A DNA stretch of 7,873 bases from an uncultured Oxalobacteraceae bacterium (GTDB lineage Bacteria > Pseudomonadota > Gammaproteobacteria > Burkholderiales > Burkholderiaceae): contig CAMLDH010000173.1 of the NCBI GenBank assembly GCA_946478765.1, forward strand, positions 1 through 7,873, written 5' to 3'. Both the position numbers and the translations under genes were made by a program. The notes under the pieces are model-generated. The model was given only the letters and a program-made list of their open reading frames with translations. It searched no databases and was not told where the DNA came from. Positions 1 to 6,065 of this stretch are shown in pieces (the stretch's first letter is position 1; each line of letters starts with the position of its first letter).

Positions 1-521
1 ACGTGCTCGCCGCGCCGGCGGACCCGTCGCAGGCGATGGATATCAAACCCGAGCATATCGATGCGCTGGTGCGGCTGGCCCGCCGTCATTACGACTACAT
101 CATCCTCGACATCGGGCACGCGCTGGATGCGCCGACCATCCAGGCGCTCGACAAGGCGGACAAGATCTATGCGGTGCTGCAAAGCACGCTGCCGTTCATT
201 GGCGGGGCAAAACGCATGATCGAGATTTTCCAGAAACTGGAATATCCTGAATCCAAGACGGAGCTGATACTGAACCGCTACGAAACAAGCTGCGACGTGA
301 ATGCAAAGGCGATTCAGACTGCTCTGGGCAAGCCGATCTGCCTCACGCTGCCGAATCACTACGAGGCGGCCATGGCGTCAGTGAATCAAGGTATCCCGGT
401 AGTCCGGCTTTCCGGAAAAAGCACACTGTCGAAGGCACTGACGGAGTGGAGCGCACGATTGCATAACAAGCCGGCGCAGGAACGCGCCAGCTGGTTACAA
501 CGCATTCTGACGCGCGCATGA
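1..521 (+). CDS. tadZ: TadZ/CpaE-like pilus-assembly ATPase, C-terminal part (5' truncated)
   Basis: This is the C-terminal 172 or so residues of a TadZ/CpaE protein, a MinD/ParA-type P-loop family member that places the Tad machine at the inner membrane. The reading frame is open to the left edge (codons begin at base 3), and the GTG at base 3 is an internal Val codon, so the N-terminal receiver-like part and Walker A region are missing from view. Visible signs are an LAAP-DP segment at the edge, a beta strand ending in DYIILDIGH (bases 93-116) that corresponds to the switch II/Walker B strand of MinD-like ATPases, and the strand ELILNRY (from about 261), the family's Asn-Arg nucleotide-base motif. 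The segment SVNQGIPVV near the C-terminus is also typical of TadZ. The Asp strand continues Ile-Gly-His rather than the Pro-rich form of many CpaE proteins, so ATPase activity cannot be assumed. It is followed directly by tadA. The family call is firm; the symbol is by homology. Confidence 0.88.
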   Translation, partial: VLAAPADPSQAMDIKPEHIDALVRLARRHYDYIILDIGHALDAPTIQALDKADKIYAVLQSTLPFIGGAKRMIEIFQKLEYPESKTELILNRYETSCDVNAKAIQTALGKPICLTLPNHYEAAMASVNQGIPVVRLSGKSTLSKALTEWSARLHNKPAQERASWLQRILTRA

Positions 522-534
522 TTGCAACGACGTT

Positions 535-543
535 AAAGGAGGG
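535..543 (+). promoter_or_regulatory. Ribosome binding site deciding the tadA start
   Basis: The strong Shine-Dalgarno match AAAGGAGGG ends 7 bases before the ATG at 551. An in-frame ATG at 518 would overlap the tadZ stop, but it lies upstream of this site. The ATG at 551 is therefore the better start for tadA. Confidence 0.85.
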
Positions 544-550
544 AATAGCA

Positions 551-1918
551 ATGTCACTACGCAACAGGTTTCAGAGCAGCCATGACACGAGCACGGTCGT
601 TGAAAATCTGGCTCCGCGCGCCAAGTCGAGCGAGAGCCAGTCGTACCGGGCCCTGCGGCAGAGCACGCATGCAACGCTGCTTGAACGGGTCGATCTGACG
701 GCCATGGAAAGGCTGCCGCTGGCGCAGCGCAAGGATGAGCTCAGGCAGACGGTGGGCCATGTGCTCAGCGCGGAGAACGCCATGCTCAACGATGCCGAAC
801 ACCAGGCCATGGTGCGCGACATCCTGCATGAAATGCTGGGCTTCGGGCCGCTCGAACTGCTCATGGCCGATCCCACCGTAACCGACATCATGGTCAACGG
901 CCATGACCGCGTGTTCGTCGAACGCAAGGGCGTGCTGGAGGAGACCGGGGTGTGCTTCAACGACAACGAGCACCTGATGCAGATCATCGAGAAGATTGTG
1001 TCGGGAGCGGGCCGCCGCATCGACGAGTCCAGCCCGATGGTCGATGCGCGCCTGCCGGACGGCTCCCGCGTCAACGTCATCATTCCGCCGCTGGCAATCG
1101 ATGGGCCCATGATGTCGATCCGGCGCTTTAGCGTCAATCCGTTGACCATGACCGACTTCGTCGCGTTCCAGAGCCTGTCCGAACCGATGGCCAGCTTGCT
1201 TGAAGCAGCCGTCCGGGCCCGGCTCAATATCGCGATCTCCGGCGGCACGGGCAGCGGCAAGACCACGCTGTTAAACATCATGTCCAGCTATATCGGCGCC
1301 ACCGAGCGGGTAGTGACCATCGAGGATACTGCGGAGCTGCGGCTGCAGCAGCCGCACGTGGTGCGGCTGGAATCGCGCCCGCCGAATATCGAGGGCAAGG
1401 GCGAAATTTCCCAGCGCGCGCTGGTGAAGAACGCGCTGCGCATGCGGCCCGATCGCATCATCATGGGCGAGGTTCGCGGCTCTGAGGCCATGGATATGCT
1501 GCAGGCGATGAACACCGGGCATGATGGCTCGCTTGCCACACTGCACGCAAACTCACCGCGCGATGCGCTCATGCGCCTGGAAAACATGATCAGCATGGCC
1601 ACCTCGGCGCTGCCCTTGAAGGCGATCCGCCAGCAGATCACGTCCGCGATTTCCATCGTTATCCAGATTGCTCGCATGTCCGACGGCCGCCGCAGGATGG
1701 TCAGCGTGCAGGAAGTCACCGGCATGGAGGGAGAGACCATCACGATGCAAGAGATCTTCACCTTCCGCCAGACCGGAATCGCGGCCGACGGCGCTGTGCT
1801 CGGGCACTTCCAGGCGACCGGCGTGCGTCCGCGCTTCTGCGAGCACCTGCAGGCGCGCGGCATCAACCTGGCCGAGGGCATGTTCGACCCTGGCCGGTTT
1901 TGCGCCATCAACGCGTAA
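551..1918 (+). CDS. tadA: TadA/CpaF secretion ATPase of the Tad pilus
   Basis: This 455-residue protein is a cytoplasmic hexameric ATPase of the type II/IV secretion superfamily (GspE/VirB11/CpaF), which powers Flp pilus assembly through TadB and TadC. The sequence shows an N-terminal helical region, then the CpaF N-domain with the signature [18 protein letters not shown] segment (here [15 protein letters not shown]), followed by the RecA-like core. Walker A is GGTGSGKTT at residues 231-239 with Lys237. The Asp box is TIEDTAEL at 256-263. Walker [10 protein letters not shown], spans 302-310 with Glu307 as the likely catalytic base. The His box [14 protein letters not shown] spans 321-334. All key residues are present, so it should be active. 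The length is normal for CpaF. The ATG at 551 is preferred over the one at 518 because of the ribosome binding site at 535-543. The stop codon overlaps an ATG (TAATG), and tadB starts 12 bases on. Confidence 0.96.
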   Translation: MSLRNRFQSSHDTSTVVENLAPRAKSSESQSYRALRQSTHATLLERVDLTAMERLPLAQRKDELRQTVGHVLSAENAMLNDAEHQAMVRDILHEMLGFGPLELLMADPTVTDIMVNGHDRVFVERKGVLEETGVCFNDNEHLMQIIEKIVSGAGRRIDESSPMVDARLPDGSRVNVIIPPLAIDGPMMSIRRFSVNPLTMTDFVAFQSLSEPMASLLEAAVRARLNIAISGGTGSGKTTLLNIMSSYIGATERVVTIEDTAELRLQQPHVVRLESRPPNIEGKGEISQRALVKNALRMRPDRIIMGEVRGSEAMDMLQAMNTGHDGSLATLHANSPRDALMRLENMISMATSALPLKAIRQQITSAISIVIQIARMSDGRRRMVSVQEVTGMEGETITMQEIFTFRQTGIAADGAVLGHFQATGVRPRFCEHLQARGINLAEGMFDPGRFCAINA

Positions 1919-1919
1919 T

Positions 1920-1924
1920 GGAGG
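1920..1924 (+). promoter_or_regulatory. Ribosome binding site deciding the tadB start
   Basis: GGAGG sits 5 bases before the ATG at 1930 and only two bases after the tadA stop, so tadB translation is likely coupled to tadA. In-frame ATGs at 1900 and 1918 lie before or at this site and are less likely starts. Confidence 0.75.
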
Positions 1925-1929
1925 CCGCA

Positions 1930-2907
1930 ATGGACTATCTCTACCTGGCATCCATAGGCGCGGTGTTCGTTGCCGTTGCCTTGCTGGCCGAAGCCCTGCA
2001 CATCCTGTGGCAGTCGAAGTTCAGCCCTCAGGCGCGGCGAGTCGGGCGCCGCCTGCGCAGCATGTTAGGCCCCAGCGCAGAGCCGCAGTCGATGGCAACC
2101 CTGTTGAAAAAGCGCATGCTGAGCGATCATCCAGCGGTGCACGAACTGCTGGCAGGCCTGGCGCCAGCAGTCAGACTGGACCGCTTGCTGGAGCAGTGTG
2201 GATCGCGCTTGAATGTCGCACGTTTTTGCCTGCTCTCGTTAGCGGTTGCCGGCGCTGTGCTGGTTGCCCTCGTGCTTGCCTCCGCTCCGGCTGCGCTCGC
2301 CATGGCGGCTGCGCTGGCGGCCGGGATACTGCCCCTGGCGTGCCTGGTGCGGAAGAAAAAGCATCGCTTCGCCGAGATCGAACAGCAACTGCCGGAAACC
2401 TTGGATCTGATCAGCCGCGCATTGCGCGCCGGCCACACCTTGCCTGCAGCCATCAAAATGGCGGCCGACAAGATTCCCAATCCGCTCGGCGGGGAATTCG
2501 GCATCGTCTTCAATGAAATCAACTACGGCGTGCCGATGCCGGAGGCATTGAGGAATCTGTCGGTGCGCATGCCGGGCAGCGACATCGGCTTCTTTGCCGT
2601 CGCGATCCTGATCCAGCGCGAGACCGGGGGCAACCTCGCCGCGCTCCTCGACACCATCGCCAAGATTGTGCGCGAGCGCTTGAAACTGCTGGCCCAGGTC
2701 AAGGTGTTCTCGGCAGAGGGCCGCCTGTCGGCCTGGATTCTCGGGCTGCTGCCTTTTTTGTTGGGCGGCACGCTGTGGTTCCTCAACCCCGGTTTCATGC
2801 ATGTGCTCTGGGCCGATCCTGACGGCATCAAGATGCTGGGTGCGGCACTGGCGCTCATGATGGTCGGAATATTCTGGATGCGTTCGGTCGTTCGCATTCG
2901 CAGCTGA
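1930..2907 (+). CDS. tadB: TadB inner-membrane platform protein (T2SSF domain)
   Basis: This 325-residue integral membrane protein belongs to the GspF/T2SSF family. In Tad systems TadB pairs with TadC to form the inner-membrane platform that couples TadA's ATP cycle to pilin assembly. A hydrophobic N-terminal segment (about residues 4-25) is followed by a soluble stretch, then two adjacent hydrophobic segments (about 97-141) ending in a basic RKKKHR patch. The cytoplasmic T2SSF domain starts near residue 145 with the typical [20 protein letters not shown] pattern and includes the conserved [13 protein letters not shown] helix. Two C-terminal membrane segments (about 275-295 and 300-320) close the protein. 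Topology is judged by eye. The ATG at 1930 is chosen from the GGAGG at 1920-1924. The order tadA-tadB-tadC and the length match the family, and nothing looks broken. Confidence 0.93.
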   Translation: MDYLYLASIGAVFVAVALLAEALHILWQSKFSPQARRVGRRLRSMLGPSAEPQSMATLLKKRMLSDHPAVHELLAGLAPAVRLDRLLEQCGSRLNVARFCLLSLAVAGAVLVALVLASAPAALAMAAALAAGILPLACLVRKKKHRFAEIEQQLPETLDLISRALRAGHTLPAAIKMAADKIPNPLGGEFGIVFNEINYGVPMPEALRNLSVRMPGSDIGFFAVAILIQRETGGNLAALLDTIAKIVRERLKLLAQVKVFSAEGRLSAWILGLLPFLLGGTLWFLNPGFMHVLWADPDGIKMLGAALALMMVGIFWMRSVVRIRS

Positions 2908-2927
2908 GACAGGAAAGGGACAAAGTC

Positions 2928-3869
2928 ATGACTATCATTTCCATGCTGTATCTGGCGCTCATCTTTATCGCGGTGTTCGGCGGCGCCATGCTGCTGTTCG
3001 GCGCGGTGCTGCCCAGCAGGGCCGGGCAACGCTTGAAGTCGCTGTCGGCGGGCGAGCCGGCGATCGACTCGAATTCCTCGTCGGAGTGGGTGACGAAAAT
3101 AGCGAAAATGTCGGGCCCGCTGGCGAAACTTTCCATTCCGGGCGAGGCATGGCAGGACTCTTCGCTGAGGCAGCGTTTCATGCGGGCGGGATTCCGCCAC
3201 GGCGATGCGCCAACCATCTTCTTCGCGTCAAAGACGCTGCTGGCCGCCGCTCTGCCTGCGCTGCTATGGCTGGTGACGACCGGCGCCGGCATCGCGCTGT
3301 CGGCAAAGATCCTGTCGCTATGCCTGCTGGCGGCGGGGGCTGCCGGTTTCTACCTCCCGAACTACGTTCTGGCGGCCCTTGTCCGGCGCCGCCAGCGCGA
3401 GATTTTCGACGTCCTGCCCAATGCGATGGACCTGATGACGATCTGCGTTGAAGCCGGCCTCAACATCGACGCTGCCATCGGCCGCGTAGCGCAGGAAATC
3501 ATGCTGACATCGTGCATCCTCGGCGAAGAGCTCCACCTGGTAACGCTCGAACTGCGCGCCGGCAATAGCAAGGAAAAGGCGTTGCGCAACCTGGCGCTGC
3601 GCACCGGCCAGAGCGATGTCGATACGCTGGCCACGATGCTGATCCAGGCCGAGCAGTTCGGCACCAGCATCGGCGATTCCCTGCGTGTGCATTCGGAACA
3701 CCTGCGCACCAAGCGCCGCCAACAGGCGGAGGAAGCCGCGGCGAAAGTGGCGCTGAAGCTCTTGATGCCCTTAATCTGCTGCATCTTCCCGGCGCTGATG
3801 GCCGTCATGCTCGGGCCTTCGTTCATCCACATCCGCCACAGCCTGATGCCGTCGCTCGCTGGACAATGA
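2928..3869 (+). CDS. tadC: TadC inner-membrane platform protein (T2SSF domain)
   Basis: This 313-residue membrane protein is the second T2SSF-domain platform component and the presumed partner of TadB and TadA. It shows an N-terminal membrane segment (about residues 3-28), a soluble linker, a pair of hydrophobic segments (about 98-145), then a basic RRRQRE stretch. The T2SSF domain begins near residue 157 with REIFDVLPNAMDLMTICVEA and holds the conserved LRAGNSKEKALRNLALRTG-type and IQAEQFGTSIGDSLR segments. The latter is the TadC counterpart of TadB's [14 protein letters not shown] last hydrophobic helix (about 280-303) has the LMPLICCIFPALMAVMLGP character common in TadC. The purine-rich AGGAAAGG at 2911-2918 supports the ATG at 2928. 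It starts 20 bases after tadB and is followed by a 37-base gap. Confidence 0.93.
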   Translation: MTIISMLYLALIFIAVFGGAMLLFGAVLPSRAGQRLKSLSAGEPAIDSNSSSEWVTKIAKMSGPLAKLSIPGEAWQDSSLRQRFMRAGFRHGDAPTIFFASKTLLAAALPALLWLVTTGAGIALSAKILSLCLLAAGAAGFYLPNYVLAALVRRRQREIFDVLPNAMDLMTICVEAGLNIDAAIGRVAQEIMLTSCILGEELHLVTLELRAGNSKEKALRNLALRTGQSDVDTLATMLIQAEQFGTSIGDSLRVHSEHLRTKRRQQAEEAAAKVALKLLMPLICCIFPALMAVMLGPSFIHIRHSLMPSLAGQ

Positions 3870-3906
3870 CACGTTCGTCTTACTCCTACTCCTGAAGGAA
3901 ACTATC

Positions 3907-4962
3907 ATGAAGAAAACCAAAGTCTTGCTCCCGCTAGTCTGCGGCATGTCCCTCCTGCAGGGATGCCAGACCCTGAACCCCGCCCAGGAAACGGCGATGC
4001 GGATCGAGCCCGTCACCGCCATCAGGCACGCCGGCCACACGGCCGACGGCCTGTACCAGATGGGGCGCATTTATCAGAACGAGAAACGCCTGGACCAGGC
4101 GGCGGAAGCTTATCGCAGCGCGCTGGTGAAGGACCCTGAGCACGTCGAGGCGCGTAATGCGCTGGCGACGGTCTATGCGGCGCAAGGCAAGTTCGATGAG
4201 TCGGTCGTCGAATTTCAGGGGGTCTTGCACAAGAGCCCGGCGCTTACCCATGTGTACAACAATCTGGGCTACACCCATTTCCTGAAGAAGGATTACACAG
4301 CGGCCATCTCGGACTTCGGCCAGGCAATCGCGCTCGATCCCGCCAATGCTCGCGCGTTCGCCAATCTCGCGCTCGTTCATGAGCAGTTGGGCAATAGTGC
4401 GAAAGCGCGGGCGGCTTCGCACCTTGCATCGACATTCGGCCGGCTTCCCGTCCCAACCCCCGTGCTTGCAACAGCTTCCACGCAGCCCGCTTCATCGCCG
4501 ACTGCCGAACTGAAGACCGCTGAAGCGACGACCGCCGAAGCGACGACCGCCGAAGCGACGACCGCCGAAGCGACGGACGCTGAAGCGACGAGCGCCGAAG
4601 CGAAGATCTCAATTCGGCAAGCCGTCACCCCCCCAGGGATCGTGGTCGAAATCGCCAACGGCACGCGCGATAATGGGCTCGCCGCCAGCATTGCCGATCG
4701 CCTGCACGACAATGGATTTGCAGTGAGCAAGATATCGCCGCTCGCGCCTTACACTCAGCATCGCACCGTCATCCTTTACCGCGATGGTTTTCGCAATCAG
4801 GCGCTCGAATTGCGCCGCAGCTTTGCGGTGCCGCCGGCGATTGTCAACAACACGCGCACCCGTAGCGCATCCGACACCTCGGATGTGCGCCTGGTGCTGG
4901 GCAAGGCCACGGCAAAGGCGGTGGTGATCGCCCGCCTGAACGATACGGCGACTACCCGTTAA
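3907..4962 (+). CDS. TadD-position TPR lipoprotein with a C-terminal LytR_C-like domain
   Basis: This 351-residue protein begins with a lipoprotein signal peptide: positive KK at residues 2-3, a hydrophobic core, and a lipobox LQGC with the acylated Cys at residue 20. It is therefore expected to be anchored in a membrane and face the periplasm. About four TPR-type helix pairs follow (roughly residues 46-176), with typical patterns such as VYNNLGY and AIALDPANARAFANLA. TadD, the TPR lipoprotein of classical Tad loci, is thought to help the outer-membrane secretin part. A low-complexity linker (about 181-233) contains seven copies of a five-residue unit. From about residue 244 to 334 the pattern VVEIANGTRDNGLAASIADRL and later a TVILYRDG strand resemble the LytR_C domain of envelope proteins. 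That domain is not part of classical TadD. AAGGAA at 3895-3900 serves as ribosome binding site. The TPR and lipobox calls are firm, the LytR_C call is likely, and the function is inferred. Confidence 0.85.
   Translation: MKKTKVLLPLVCGMSLLQGCQTLNPAQETAMRIEPVTAIRHAGHTADGLYQMGRIYQNEKRLDQAAEAYRSALVKDPEHVEARNALATVYAAQGKFDESVVEFQGVLHKSPALTHVYNNLGYTHFLKKDYTAAISDFGQAIALDPANARAFANLALVHEQLGNSAKARAASHLASTFGRLPVPTPVLATASTQPASSPTAELKTAEATTAEATTAEATTAEATDAEATSAEAKISIRQAVTPPGIVVEIANGTRDNGLAASIADRLHDNGFAVSKISPLAPYTQHRTVILYRDGFRNQALELRRSFAVPPAIVNNTRTRSASDTSDVRLVLGKATAKAVVIARLNDTATTR
4501..4605 (+). repeat. In-frame 15-bp tandem repeat, seven units, in the TPR lipoprotein linker
   Basis: Seven consecutive 15-bp units each encode a T/D/S-A-E-x-x pentapeptide, residues 199-233 of the lipoprotein. 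The core unit is ACCGCCGAAGCGACG (TAEAT). Units at 4531-4545, 4546-4560 and 4561-4575 are identical. The unit at 4516-4530 differs by one base. The units at 4576-4590 and 4591-4605 are diverged, and the first (4501-4515) is more degenerate (TAELK). The period is a multiple of three, so gain or loss of units would change linker length without breaking the frame. The pentapeptides are acidic and Ala/Thr-rich, which fits a flexible spacer between the TPR part and the C-terminal domain. Confidence 0.95.
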
Positions 4963-4966
4963 GGAG
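4961..4966 (+). promoter_or_regulatory. Ribosome binding site deciding the first tadE start
   Basis: AAGGAG overlaps the stop codon of the lipoprotein gene. The ATG at 4967 touches it, with no spacer. The in-frame ATG at 4973 lies 6 bases after it, so 4973 is the better start. Confidence 0.8.
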
Positions 4967-4972
4967 ATGACT

Positions 4973-5452
4973 ATGCCGGCAATCGGACGCAAGACGACGA
5001 AACGGAGGGAGCGCGGCGCATCGGCGGTTGAATTCGCCATCGTCGCGCCGCTGCTGTTCTTTCTGCTATTTGCCATCATCGACGTGTGCGCAATGTTCTG
5101 GGTTACCCTCACCATGCAGCATGCCGTGCGCGAAGGCGCGCGATATGCGGTCACAGGACGCGCCGACCTTGATCCCCACGCCAGCAACCAGCAGCGCTTT
5201 CGCGCTGTCATCGAGAAGATGAGGGAGAACTCAATGGGCTTGTACGAACGGGTGCAACCGCAAATCAACGGCATAGGCTATGGCGACGCCGCGAAATACA
5301 ACGATGGCATGTTCGGCGCCGCCGGGGAGATTTTCGTATTGCAGCTCGACTGCAGCTGGCCGGTGCTGACGCCGCTGCTGCAGCCCTTCTTCGATAACGG
5401 CACGTACCGTTTTTCGGTGGCGGCAACCATGCGCAATGAGGCATCCCGATGA
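4973..5452 (+). CDS. tadE: TadE-like minor pseudopilin
   Basis: This 159-residue protein has a short basic leader, the motif RGASAVEFA at residues 14-22, and one long hydrophobic helix (about 21-45). This is the TadE-family layout. In studied TadE/TadF pseudopilins, the prepilin peptidase TadV cuts after the Gly and the Glu at +5 of the mature protein is conserved. Here the cut would follow Gly15, with Glu20 at +5. After the helix, the segment QHAVREGARYAVTGR is also typical of the family. The rest is a small extracytoplasmic domain with one Cys in the C-terminal half (LDCSW). The start at 4973 is chosen by ribosome binding site spacing. The stop overlaps the next gene's ATG in an ATGA, implying translational coupling of the two pseudopilins. 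The role in pilus assembly is inferred from the family. Confidence 0.9.
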   Translation: MPAIGRKTTKRRERGASAVEFAIVAPLLFFLLFAIIDVCAMFWVTLTMQHAVREGARYAVTGRADLDPHASNQQRFRAVIEKMRENSMGLYERVQPQINGIGYGDAAKYNDGMFGAAGEIFVLQLDCSWPVLTPLLQPFFDNGTYRFSVAATMRNEASR

Positions 5453-6045
5453 TCACCTCCAAGCACAATCGATGGTCGCGCGGCGCCGCCGCGGTGGAGT
5501 TCATGCTCTGCCTGCCGCTACTCCTGCTGCTCGCCTTTCCTGTGGTCGATCTGGCGCGCGTTCTGCAGGCGAACATGATCCTGACGAACATGGCGCGCGA
5601 GGGCGCCAACCTCGCTTCGCGCACCATCAACGCGGAACAGGCGATCATGGATTCGCTGGCAGCCACCGCGCCGCCGCTCGACATGCGAAGCAACGGCATG
5701 ATCCATATCACCAAAATCCTCGCAGTGCGAGGGCAGGGCGCGGCGCGCAACGTTGTCGTTGCCCAGTATCGCTGGCGCGGCGGATCCTACGTGCCGGACA
5801 AGGGCGTCTGGAACTGCGGCGCGGCCGGCGGTACTTATTGGGACAGCACGGGCAGCTGTACCGGATTGCCGCCGCCCGCCGCCGCGCCCTCCGTCGACGT
5901 CATGTCCGGCGCGCTCAACGATGGCGACGTCGTCTACCTGGTCGAGACGTTCTACCGCTTGCCGCTGTTTTTCGGCAAGATGCAACTGGGCGGAATCGTG
6001 CTGCCGGATTTCAACCCTAACCTGTATGCAATGACCATTTTCTAA
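5449..6045 (+). CDS. Second TadE-family minor pseudopilin (tadF position)
   Basis: This 198-residue protein has the same plan as its upstream neighbour: a basic leader, RGAAAVEF at residues 11-18, and a hydrophobic helix to about residue 40. The predicted cleavage site is after Gly12, with Glu17 at +5. The segment TNMAREGANLASR (about 46-58) matches the post-helix region of TadE proteins. The protein is about 40 residues longer than the first TadE-like protein. The extra length includes a Gly/Ser-rich stretch with two cysteines at 123 and 137 and a Pro/Ala run (about 139-145). It starts inside the previous stop codon (ATGA overlap), with TGAGG at 5438-5441 as a plausible ribosome binding site. 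Position suggests the TadF slot, but the sequence looks TadE-like, so I leave the symbol empty. A structural or adhesive role is inferred. Confidence 0.87.
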   Translation: MITSKHNRWSRGAAAVEFMLCLPLLLLLAFPVVDLARVLQANMILTNMAREGANLASRTINAEQAIMDSLAATAPPLDMRSNGMIHITKILAVRGQGAARNVVVAQYRWRGGSYVPDKGVWNCGAAGGTYWDSTGSCTGLPPPAAAPSVDVMSGALNDGDVVYLVETFYRLPLFFGKMQLGGIVLPDFNPNLYAMTIF

Positions 6046-6065
6046 ACTGGATTAACGGCCACACC

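Noticed and set aside
571..1281. Long open frame on the minus strand opposite tadA (about 236 codons)
   Set aside because: It mirrors a strongly supported tadA, its translation is Ser/Arg/Met-rich with no recognisable domain, and such antisense frames are expected in GC-rich genes.
1288..2001. Minus-strand open frame opposite the end of tadA and start of tadB
   Set aside because: It spans two well-supported genes, has no family features, and matches codon-bias shadowing.
1668..2516. Plus-strand open frame of 282 codons overlapping tadA and tadB in another frame
   Set aside because: Its product is Arg/Ala/Pro/Ser-rich low-complexity sequence without domains, and both overlapped genes show clear conserved motifs in their own frames.
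4501..4605. The repeat array as a possible CRISPR or regulatory iteron
   Set aside because: Units are directly adjacent without spacers, are in frame with a well-supported protein, and encode a regular pentapeptide, so a coding repeat explains them.
4244..4612. Minus-strand frame with repeated SLRRS units opposite the repeat array
   Set aside because: The repetition is simply the reverse complement of the 15-bp array within the lipoprotein gene, and the rest of the frame has no protein features.
5436..6020. Plus-strand open frame overlapping the second TadE-like gene
   Set aside because: The translation is Arg/Ala-rich and featureless, whereas the frame starting at 5449 has the RGAAAVEF motif, a membrane helix and an ATGA overlap with its neighbour.
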